Of a stretch of 64,000 nt of DNA, positions 1 to 9,669 are shown one piece after another. The notes below the pieces were generated by a model. The model was given only the letters and a program-made list of their open reading frames with translations. It was not told where the DNA came from and made no database searches. Source of the DNA: Trichobilharzia szidati (lineage: Eukaryota > Platyhelminthes > Trematoda > Strigeidida > Schistosomatidae); assembly GCA_944472155.2 (NCBI GenBank), contig OX235272.1:84946020-85010019 (forward strand), given 5' to 3'. Numbering within the stretch: the stretch's first letter is position 1; each line of letters begins with the position of its first letter. A program made the position numbers and the translations under genes.

Positions 1-300
1 GAAGCTAGAGATATATTCTGTTTTTAACACTATAAAAGTGTCATCCACATATCTCAACCATATTTTTGGAGTGCAATTAAATGTATTAAGAGCAATATTT
101 TCCCAGCTGTCCATAAAGACATGTCCATTTTTCATGTGATAAGCTGGATTTCTGACTAAAACGACTGTTACTATTGAATTAGTCTGGTTATTACTCAACC
201 ATTTTCATGCAATCGCTCTAATAGTTTGGAACATACATTGGGAAACATTAATTCGTCCCTTCGTCAATACACCAGTTGTAGGAAGTTTCATTCACTGCCA
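1..300 (-). pseudogene. Penelope-like element, reverse transcriptase fragment
   Basis: On the minus strand an open stretch from about position 204 to 1 carries the RT catalytic box RYVDDTF (34-54), preceded by W-L and followed by I-V-L-K, the form typical of Penelope-like elements. Upstream, between 205 and 300, related coding sequence is interrupted by a TGA at 205-207. The element runs off the left edge of the window, so its endonuclease half is not visible. A more decayed version of the same piece lies at about 61370-61480, again just outside a copy of the large arm repeat, so PLE sequence and the arm repeat travel together. It is a broken retroelement, not a host gene. Confidence 0.7.
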
Positions 301-1544
301 AATCTAAGGAGTGTCTGTATCAATTCCGTTCGTTCCAACAGTGATATTCACTGAATTCATCGTCAACAGCCTGCTGTGTATTAGTGTCCCTGTGGTCACA
401 AAAATAGACTTATTGAAGAGAAATGCGCTAATATATACCTGCTTGGAAACAATAGCACAGAGAGTTTATACATCTGACAACACGTAGTGAATGCACAAAT
501 GATGTATCACTACTACACAAGACTATCTACATCAGTCTTATTCATGAGGTATGCAGTTGACCGAATCTTTGATGGAAAGGAATAAAAAAGGTTAAACAAA
601 TATTCTTGAAATTAATAACGATAGCGTCAAATGCATACAGACTGCCTCTAGTAACTATCGATTTAAATATACAAAGCTGTCATCCGATTGGTCGACAATG
701 TCCTTGATTCGACCCGAATTTAGGACATTGTCTGGATTCATTTCATTACGTAAATACTTCATATTCTGATTATGAAAAATAATCATCAATCTGAATAAAC
801 AAAACTCAATTTTCATTTCAAATTGAGATATGATTTTCTCGAGTTGAATGTTGAAGTTATAGTTGAGTGTTTATGAATTTATGTAATTCACCCACCACAT
901 CAATCCAGCATTGAATATTTTCAGTGTAGGGGAAGTTGTGTGAAGCAATAGATGAGATCTGTTGGTGATTATGAGGATGGGGAGTTATTGCTCGTTCTTT
1001 GAGTTTTGTTACTTACAGAATGTAATTATCCGACTAAATGTCTGGAAGTGTCTCTCTTCTCCCACATTCACTTTCAGTTGTTATGCTGACCACTGTGTTC
1101 AGTTTGTTGATTGTTTCTTCTCTGGTGAATGGTTCGAATCTTGATTGTTGAGTTCCATTTACTTTGTTTCATTTAGTTGTTCCATTGTGTGGATGTGAAA
1201 TCATCAGTCACAGCATTTTCCTCTATACTGGTGTGGAATCATCCATCCGATAAGACAACTAATTGGTTGTCTTTTCTAATGATTTGTTGTGGGATTGTTT
1301 GGTAAAGAAAGTGAATAGGAGGAATATTTATTGTGAAATGGAAGCTCTCCATCTAACGAAGTTCATCCATTTTCGGACACATAGAAGTGTAATGGTCTGG
1401 AAAATGTTTGAGATCATAGAGAGGAATGGAGCTTGGAATACGGAAGGAAATCACTAAGAGTTTTCCATGCTTCGATATTTGACTGAATCAAACTATCTGA
1501 TCATATTTATTTAATTCAACTTTAGATTTTCACGTCGATTGATT

Positions 1545-1740
1545 GGACTGAAGTGAGCGCTCTCATGTTGACATATAGGTTTCTTGTGCAGATGCTTCGA
1601 CGATGTCTGGGTTCCAGCCTCGGTGGGAACATCTTCACTCACTGCGGAATGTGGGTACATCTAGCTGACGAGTCCTAAATAGGACGAAATGCGCATCCTG
1701 GATTGTACTGCTAGTCACCATGCACCAATTAATATCTGAT
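1545..1740 (+). repeat. Sm-alpha-type hammerhead repeat, 5' head deleted
   Basis: This repeat shares its 5' segment (about 1545-1607) and its ribozyme segment with the longer copies at 10254-10660 and 54581-54925. It lacks the tRNA-like head with the pol III A box, the sequence passing directly from the 5' segment into the B-box side. It ends near 1740 in the same CACCAATTAAT-like terminus as its relatives. Sm-alpha elements are short pol III-type retroelements of schistosomes that carry hammerhead ribozymes; this assignment rests on the ribozyme and the shared flanks. Confidence 0.75.
1655..1708 (+). ncRNA. Hammerhead ribozyme, core intact
   Basis: All invariant parts of a type I hammerhead are present. 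The CUGANGA box is CTGACGA (1664-1670). Stem II is GTCC/GGAC closed by a six-base loop (1671-1684). GAAA follows (1685-1689 region), then the minimal stem III ATGC/GCAT. The predicted cleavage is after C1697. Stem I forms from ATCTAG with CTGGAT, one G-U pair, and is extended by GTAC/GTAC at the outer end. Of the Sm-alpha copies in this window it is the only one whose core has no disabling change. The very short stem III suggests it would cleave best as a dimer, as reported for schistosome hammerheads. Confidence 0.8.
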
Positions 1741-3224
1741 AATATATTCATATATCTCCAGAAAATCTGTCAGTAAGTCATGTAACTAAGGTGAGAGTGG
1801 TGATTGTTTGCTGTTTGAAATTGGTCACCTGTACTGTGATCTCTGTTAGCCTAATACCACTCTAAACAGCATCATATAAACCGTCAAGCAGATCACTGTA
1901 TGCTTTGTTACACGTGTTCATTCGTAAAAGTTGTTTATTTGACACTTTTCGAACTGTACAACCACTACATTACAATTATTTCTATAAAATCAGGCTTATA
2001 TAGTGAGTGACAATTGTACAGGCGCATACACACATGAACACACGTGTACACTCTGTCAGTTGACTTGATATAATCTACAGGTGACCATAACTCAGTGATT
2101 TCACTCTGAAATCTAATCACCTCATTCTGGATAACAGCTGTTTGAATAATGAGTACATAAAATGAAAGGCTTACACAGTAGGTAAGAATAAATACAGCTG
2201 TCATTTCTGATATTAAACTGTTTAAAGACTTCCCATTGAAAATGTTGGAATACAAAATCACTCATCGTTCATTAAGAGACAGGTTGTTTGAATGTGTTGT
2301 CCATGTTTATTGATGAGGAGAGGGGATATGTGAAGTTGTGAATTTATTTGCTTGTGAATTTTATACTCAAGTGGAATTTGTATATTTTGATTTATACTCA
2401 AAATGGATTTCAGTTTTCGGAGACTGGAGATTGTGTTGTGGTGCAAATTCTGATATTTGAATACTTTGTTTGAATGTGTACATATGCGAACTCGCCCCAA
2501 CGTTATTTTACGATTTTGCGTTGTGCTGTAAATGCGCACATTCCTTGAGTTTGTAATAAAGCCATTTCTGTTAGATAAGTTCTAGATCTTTTTCCTTGGA
2601 TAATCTTCACCTTTTTATTTTCCTCAAATATACTGCGCACTAGAGGACATTTCCTTAATAACAAAGCCTTTGAAATTTTCCTTTTGTCATCAGTACTTAC
2701 AGTACTTAGGAAGAGTACTGAATCATTGAGTACATATGTAAATTACGTTTAGTTAGAACTGGTAAAGTGTAGCTTGTCAACAGCACTACCAGTACCTTGC
2801 ATGTTCGTCATCATCAGCGCTCCACAGATGGTCACTATTACCACTATTGCTTAGTATTTACATAGACAAATCGGTGGGAGCGACTATTTTTTTTCGCTTT
2901 GATGTTTCAGGAATCAGTGTGCAAGTGAGAAAAGATTCAGTTGATTTAGATTGGTTAGACTACACAATCATTTTGGGTGAGTGAATGCACTGACAAAATA
3001 TGAGTTATTTCACAATAGGGATAAGTCAATATCAGATTATAGAGAGTGAGTGATAAGTAGGATTATATTAACATGCAATTTGCTGGGATACGAGGACTGA
3101 CAGAACGGATATTATGAGACGTGCAGTATTCATTTGTACACATCATCAACAGTCTGATAAAATAAGTAGAGATATGAAAACTCCATCAGTCTTCATATTA
3201 CAGAAGTTGCGGTGTCTGAAACAA

Positions 3225-3700
3225 TATGAGTGTGCAGTTTTTTGTTAGTTGTTAAAAATAGAAACATTGTGTACAACTTTCGTTTAAAACGATTCATGTT
3301 GAAATAAACATAACTGCGGGGTAAAATCTAAAATACAATGTGCTGATCGACTCTTCGTCTTCTCACTGGTCCATACCGTCTACTTGTTTCAATATTAAAC
3401 GTGTTGTATCCTTCGGATTTTGCAGGAACCTCTCATCATCATCCGAAGACTATTCTACAGCTGGTGCAAAGATTCTATCAGTCGACAAGAATCCAGCAGT
3501 GAACACTTCTTTGGATTATATTAATAATTTGTGGCAACAGACTTTAACTGTATCACGAAGTAATCATTAATTTACATAACTCGTTAACCGGATTTTTTAT
3601 AATATACTGTTACAATATCGTTTCATTAACTTTGATTTTTATTCCAATATTTGTTCCGTTACCGAGCGCCCTCCTAAGTTCCTTACAAAGAAATTGAAAG
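3225..3700 (+). repeat. LTR-like repeat, copy 1
   Basis: The sequence is one of at least five related 400-500 bp repeats, the others being at 3955-4680, 5290-5830 minus, 50835-51205 and 51680-51850 minus. Shared landmarks are a TTTTTTGTTAG-like start, a TTTTGCAGGAA box, an ACACTTCTGTGGATTATATT box and an end near TTTGTTCCGTTACTGAG. Size, terminal landmarks and absence of coding sequence fit solo LTRs of a Gypsy-type element. The layout resembles the bona fide 428-bp LTR at 39178-39605, which has TTTTTGCAGGAG at the same relative place. Confidence 0.5.
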
Positions 3701-3954
3701 AATGACAGTGTCTCTGTTTTGATTGAATAGGATCTGCAAAGTATAGTGTTATGAGAAGGTGGAATAAGTTGCAGGCTATTTTGCAGTGAGGCTAACAATT
3801 CTTTGTTTTTGTTCTTTCTTGTTTTTGTATAAATTACGTGTGAATTTTCATGAGATTTTTGATGATGAGATGTTTATTCACCTACGGCGCAAACAGTAGC
3901 TCCGTGTTCATTGTACACCTAATCGCATCATATATACAAGATTGCATACATTCT

Positions 3955-4680
3955 GTAGAGTACGTAACAAAATGATTGTACACTTTTTGTTAGATGTTAA
4001 AATTAGAGACATTGTGCATGATTTTTGTTTAAAACGATTCATGTTTAAATACATATAACTTCCAAGTACAATTCGAAAATACACTATACTGTTGGTAGCT
4101 TCGCCTTCTCACTGGCCATTACTGTCTACTTGCTTCACTCACACCATGTTGTATTTTTTTCCCTTCAAGTTCCCCAGTGGAACATAGGGCTTCAAGCTAG
4201 TGGCTTGAAGTTTCTGTAGCAGTGTTTATTTTACAGGATGGGGTTGCTAGCCTCGAACCCAACCTTCCCTCTCTTTACCAGCATTATTTCTGGCTTAGCA
4301 AGGTAAAGGAGTGCGTCGGCTGGGGATCGAACCCTGGACCAGGTGCATGGTCGGTGAGCGTCCTAACCGCTATGCCACCGACGCACCACCTTCTTTTATA
4401 CTTTGGATTTATTGCAGGAATCTATTATCCTTATCCGAAGATAACTCTACAACCGGAACACAGCTTCTACCAGTAGACACAATTCCAACAGTGAACACTT
4501 CTGTGGATTATATTAATAATTTGTAGCAGAGGACTTTAACAGTTTATCCAAATAACTTTTTTATTAATATAACTCATTACTGCATTTTTGATAATATATT
4601 GTTACACTATCATCTCATTGACATGGATTTTTATTCGCATATTTGTTATGTTATTGAGCTCTCTAGACAGTTCCCTACAA
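3955..4680 (+). repeat. LTR-like repeat, copy 2, split by a SINE
   Basis: This copy has the same landmarks as copy 1: the start near 3965, the GCAGGAA box near 4411, and the end near TTTGTTATGTTATTGAG at about 4660. Between TTGTAT (about 4150) and the TTTGGATTTATTGCAGG segment it is interrupted by a minus-strand tRNA-type SINE (4156-4386). The LTR-like sequence is therefore older than the SINE insertion. No internal retroelement coding sequence is attached, consistent with a solo LTR. Confidence 0.5.
4156..4386 (-). mobile_element. tRNA-derived SINE inserted in an LTR-like repeat
   Basis: Read on the minus strand the element begins with GCGTCGGTGGCATAGCGGTT (A-box region), then a B box (GGTTCGATCCC-like), a body containing an AATAATGCTGGTAAAGAG motif, and the 3' tail GAAGCCCTATGTTCCACTGG followed by an A-rich end, seen as a T run at 4156-4162. 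It is a near relative of the copies at 42579-42808 and 58325-58556. The insertion sits inside an LTR-like repeat. The tail resembles the end of the RTE LINE at 26515-26960, the probable source of the enzyme that moved it. Confidence 0.8.
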
Positions 4681-5289
4681 TTCCTTTATTGATCTATCAT
4701 TCTTACTATTTTTATTGTGATCTCATTCATATGAGAATACTTAGACAAACAAACAAACAAGGAAACTCAGTTTGTCAGAGTTTACTTCTGGTCTACTTGT
4801 GCATGTAATCTTCTTTATAACTAACCTTGTATCGGCTATTAGTGTTGCTTCTCTCACTAGTAGCCAATCTGCACTAGTATCAGAGTCTCTGAATAACTAT
4901 GAACAGAGCATTAGGGTTTCTGTAGATAGGAGCGTGGGCCTTCACTCTGTGTTACTGATTAATCTATTACCTCGAAAGGAATTACTGCTGCTTTGAATAG
5001 AAATACTGATGTGACCTGTCAATGATTGATTGCCTTGAATATTTGGCGAGTTGCTCTCTTCAACAAACGATATATCTCACCGGGTTATTCAACATGCTGG
5101 TGATGCCATACGAAAATTCCGACTTTAAATAGCATAATACTGGCCAATATTCTGCGTCTGTCATCTGGAATATCCAGATGCTTACTGATTAGTGAAGACT
5201 GTTGTTGATGTGTGAATAAACTCAGGAAACTGTTATTGAAGAATAAAAACAGCTTCTGTAAAAGTGTACACACAGTTTGAAAAGACGTT

Positions 5290-5830
5290 TTTCTGCAATT
5301 ATTTCTGTAAAACTATGATGTTTGTAGGGGACTTAATAGCAAGCTCAGTAACGGAACAAATATTGGAATAAAAATCCAAGTTAACGAAACAATATTGTAA
5401 CAGTGTATTACAAAAAAATCCGGTTAATGAGCAATATAAATTAGTGGTTACTTCGTGATACAGTTACAGTCCACTGCTACAAATTACTATTATATAATCC
5501 ATAATGGTGTTCACTGCTGGAGTCGTGTCTACTAGTAGAAGCTGTGCGCCGGTTGTAGAATAGTCTTCGGATGAGGATGGGAGGTTCCTGCAAAATCCGA
5601 AGGATACAACACGGTTAGTAGTGGAGTAGGCACACAGTATAGACTAGTGAGAAAACGAATCGTCGACCAGTACCCTGTATTTTAGATTGTACTTCGAAGT
5701 TATGTCTATTTCAACATGAATCGTTTTAAACGAAATTTGTGCACAGTGTTTCCATTTTTAACAAATAATTGTACAATCGTGGTGTTACACACTTCACTTG
5801 TTGACTTTAACAAGGTATGTCGTACTAATT
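5290..5830 (-). repeat. LTR-like repeat, copy 3
   Basis: Read on the minus strand this has the family landmarks in order: TGTAACACCACGATTGTACA near 5825-5800, the GCAGGAACCTCCC box near 5590, the GTGAACACCATTATGGATTA region near 5515, and TTTGTTCCGTTACTGAG near 5370-5350. It continues with TTGCTATTAAGTCCCCTA, exactly as at 51190-51220 in the right arm, so it is part of the ancestral arm repeat rather than an independent insertion. Confidence 0.5.
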
Positions 5831-7861
5831 TTTACAACATGTTTATGACGAACATTATGACCCTCTAAGGGTGATAAATTGACAATAAGAAATGGTTTGG
5901 TATCTTCTGAAATTTCATAATTGATGAGTAGTAGGATGTTACAGTCAAATACTCGTCTGAACAGTTATTATTTCTGGAAATCGTGAATTCTCTGTCTAAT
6001 TCTTCCGGAATTTTACGCATAATTCAGGTATAATCTACATGTGCTCAACATACATGACTAATATTCGAAAACAGAAATACAGATTGCAGAAGCCATTTGG
6101 AAGTCTCTACTCTCCTCTGTTAGACATGCTTTCATGTCGAAATTCTCAAAGATTCCCATTAACCATAATGACTATTCAGACGACAAAATTCTACCAAATT
6201 TCAGTGATGAATAAGGGATACAATGACCTCGAGAAATATGCGGAGGAGTTTGCAAATCCTTTTCCGTTACTCACACTGTACGAAATAAACTTCAGTCATT
6301 AATTATTATTACTAGATGGAAGTAATTTACCTAGTTATCCTCTGGATCGTGAATAATAAAACAGATACTTATTGAGATTCGTGACTTATCACCGGAATAT
6401 GGTTGCATTATATCGAAGGACGGTGATCCTATCCACAGCCCAATACAGTATTCATCTATTCAAAATGTAAAGCATTATCCTCCAGATCACACCGAGTATT
6501 GAGTTCCAGTCTCATTTAGGACAGTGTAACCCATTAAACTGTTTGTGCATCCTTCTGGAGAGCCCTAGATTGTACCCAAGCCTATTCTGAAGTCTAATGA
6601 AGCCAGAATCTAAGTATTAACGTGAAGATAAATCCAAACTCATTAATTAAGTACTGTCCCTTGAAACTCATATGTGAGCAGATGAAGATCATTTCAGTTG
6701 GTCAAAATAAACAACAAGATATCATAAATATCAGTAAATAATGCTGAGTTATGTTAACCGCTTCAGGGTTTTGGACGACTCCACAGTCGATGAATGATAT
6801 CACCAACGCGACCAATTTAAGTCGCACTGATTGTTGAATCTATTACTCACAGCAAACTGGTGTTCTTTAGTTCAGTAAGTAACATAACTAAGAAAAATAA
6901 TTTCTCCAGTTTCCAGTAAATATTTTTACTGAGTCTCTGTGATTCTGCCTATTTTATCCATTAATCAACATAAAATAGTTTCCAAGCACTCCAACAACCA
7001 AAAAATGAGTTACAAAATAATCATATGAAATTCTCGTCTACGTGTCGTGTGATTCAAGTTATCTACATGACTTCTTTGATTTCAATAACTCTGTTCAGAA
7101 ATATTTTCGAAACATGTGACATGTCGGAAATCTACATTGAAATAAACTGACAAGCAAGCATGAAATTAAAGTTGGATGACGCAGATCTTCACCATAACTC
7201 ATTAACAATAATGAAATGCATACGATGCAGAAGAAAGATCTCAGCCATGGAATCAGAATTATCATAAGTGTAGGTAGTAATTAATGATAATTTCTATCGG
7301 AAGACATCATTTCTAACCAACTGATATTTGTGTTGATCCAACTTCCAATGAATGACATCACGTACCAGTGAATTATGTATTTCTCAATCTCTCGAGATGG
7401 ACTATTTTCACCGCGATACCTATGTTGTCCAATGGCTATATCTCCATGAATAAGTCTCTATGGAAATTTTGAATTATCAAGGAGTTTTATATACAATACG
7501 GAAAATTATAAGTGTACAAGCCAACTATGAATTTCATATTTAAATATTCATTTAATAAAGTTGACCTTTGTCTTCAGTGTATATTTGAAGCGAATATTTG
7601 GTGCTTAATTTTTACACGGCAATATATTACATTTACGTTAGTCAGAGGTTTCGAAATAGCACATATTCGCATAGCTCCACAACTGCCTATAACAAGTTGG
7701 CAGTATCACATTCTTATTATTAGAGGTTTCTTCTGACTTATTATCTATCTCTTGCATATATTTGTACTGTCATCGTTGTTTATTTCTACAGGAAATAATC
7801 TGAGTTGTGAAGCAAGAAGCTTATCACTAAACTATCTTCATTCTACAGTGTTTCACTCTGA

Positions 7862-8358
7862 NNNNNNNNNNNNNNNNNNNNNNNNNNNNNNNNNNNNNNN
7901 NNNNNNNNNNNNNNNNNNNNNNNNNNNNNNNNNNNNNNNNNNNNNNNNNNNNNNNNNNNNNNNNNNNNNNNNNNNNNNNNNNNNNNNNNNNNNNNNNNNN
8001 NNNNNNNNNNNNNNNNNNNNNNNNNNNNNNNNNNNNNNNNNNNNNNNNNNNNNNNNNNNNNNNNNNNNNNNNNNNNNNNNNNNNNNNNNNNNNNNNNNNN
8101 NNNNNNNNNNNNNNNNNNNNNNNNNNNNNNNNNNNNNNNNNNNNNNNNNNNNNNNNNNNNNNNNNNNNNNNNNNNNNNNNNNNNNNNNNNNNNNNNNNNN
8201 NNNNNNNNNNNNNNNNNNNNNNNNNNNNNNNNNNNNNNNNNNNNNNNNNNNNNNNNNNNNNNNNNNNNNNNNNNNNNNNNNNNNNNNNNNNNNNNNNNNN
8301 NNNNNNNNNNNNNNNNNNNNNNNNNNNNNNNNNNNNNNNNNNNNNNNNNNNNNNNNNN
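7862..8358. other. Assembly gap
   Basis: This is a run of 497 N. It falls exactly where the left arm of the large inverted repeat ends. In the right arm the homologous end (48425) is followed by a PLE reverse transcriptase. The unread sequence could therefore hold the matching PLE, and it also lies on the 3' side of UTP18, whose last exons are not found. The size may be a placeholder rather than a measured length. Confidence 0.95.
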
Positions 8359-8539
8359 TGGTAATGTTAGGGTTGGTCTTTTTTTATTCCGGCTTTCCAA
8401 TCATACAAAAATACCATTTTTAGGAATGTCGATAGCCTTTAAAAAGTGAAACAACTTTATTGTCAGCTTAAGATTTATTTGTCTTTCATCTCACTACTCC
8501 CAATAGGGCTGTTCCTATCATATAATAACAACTCACAGG

Positions 8540-9610
8540 AACAAAAATCAAAGTAGATATAACAGCTCAAGTCGATCATTGCAGCAGACAAGTACAACAC
8601 TATTGAAAATAGGAACAGCTGTGGTTAGCAACTGGACTGGATTATGCATCAGACTGTGCATTGAGAGTGAGAAGACAGGAATACGCTGAACCACCGATAA
8701 GAAGACTCTAGAAGATCTGGATTTCGCGCGTGGATGATTTGTGTTTAATGTCACACAAACTCGAAGACTTGCAAGCAGGCGAAAACCAACAAACTGACTG
8801 AAGAGGCTGACATGCAGCGAAGACAGCACTTCAGGTGAACATAGAGAAGACGGAGGTGAGGAAGATAACCACCCAACAGCAACAGAAGCAACAACAGTCA
8901 GCACCAATCACCATCAACTGGAGAGATTTGATAGTGGTTACTTTCTGGTTTCACTTATCTAGGAAGTAAGGTTTCATCCACAGGTGGTGGCACGGATGAA
9001 GATGTCAAAGCTAGCCAGAATTGGAAAGGCAGTGTACGCCTTCATCAAGCTGAAACCAATTTGGAATTCTTCTACACTAGTTCAGCCAGTATAAAGAACA
9101 AGATTTGCATTATATTCAACACATATGTGAAGTCAGTCAGTAAGTTTTTCAATACGGGTGAGAAATTTGCACTGAGTGTCACGAGAAGGATTTCCAAAAG
9201 GCTGCTGCAGACGTTTATCAACAGCTGCTCTTGCTGGCTCCATACTGAAGGTCAAATAGCCAGCTGGCCAGAAAGAATTAGCAAGAAGAAACTCTGGGAA
9301 CGAACCAATCAAGAGTCAACTGTTCAACAAATATTCCAAAGAAATTGGAGAGGAATTGGTTACAGGCTGAGAAGACGGTCGAATAACATTGCACGCCAGG
9401 CCATCTCCCTAGTGGAAACCAATTGGGAACCGATGAGCAGGCCATCACTTCAAGGGTTACATTGAGGAGATCGTGTGAGATGAAAAACTATGGACAACCG
9501 TGAAGCCAACTAAACATGACTGCAGAGAATAGAACAAAGTGGATATGTGCTGTTGAAGCCCTACGCTCCAATGTCAGCGACACTGAAACTACAGCACACT
9601 GTTCACCAAA
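8540..9610 (+). pseudogene. RTE-clade LINE (SR2-like), RT and C-terminal remnant
   Basis: Three-frame reading gives pieces in LINE order. Around 8710-8780 is a decayed RT catalytic region with DLCLMSHKLEDLQAG, the residues that follow the catalytic aspartates in RTE elements. Next comes LGSKVSSTGGGTDEDVKA (about 8965-9010), then an open frame at 9061-9465 with KRLLQTFINS, KKLWERTNQES and IFQRNWRGIGYRLRRRSNN. The same C-terminal region occurs at 26515-26960, where it is cleaner. Frameshifts and stops separate the pieces, so the copy is dead. It ends near the GAAGCCCTACGCTCC tail at 9555. Confidence 0.75.
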
Positions 9611-9669
9611 CAGCCCTTCCACGCATAGGTGTGAATAGGTGGATTATATAAATTAAATGAATACCTTAC

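Larger units (their letters stand above)
632..7861. repeat. Left arm of a large inverted repeat
   Basis: This block matches, in reverse complement and in the same order, 48425-53878. Anchor pairs read by eye: about 635 with 53875, 1265-1450 with 53235-53050, 1960-2560 with 52830-52230, 2640-2690 with 52165-52120, 5085-5360 with 51440-51190, 6010-6340 with 50620-50270, and 7780-7861 with 48510-48425. The left arm is longer because it carries extra insertions, including a SINE at 4156-4386. Similarity is strong but clearly below identity, with many small indels, so the duplication is old. A third copy at 61370-64000 keeps only the two ends. No host gene is visible in it. Confidence 0.8.

Noticed and set aside
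2258..2539. 93-codon minus-strand frame in the left arm
   Set aside because: The matching stretch of the right arm (52190-52500) does not keep the frame, so it is not conserved coding sequence.
7752..8423. Long open frames on both strands over 7752-8423
   Set aside because: They are open only because they cross the run of N.
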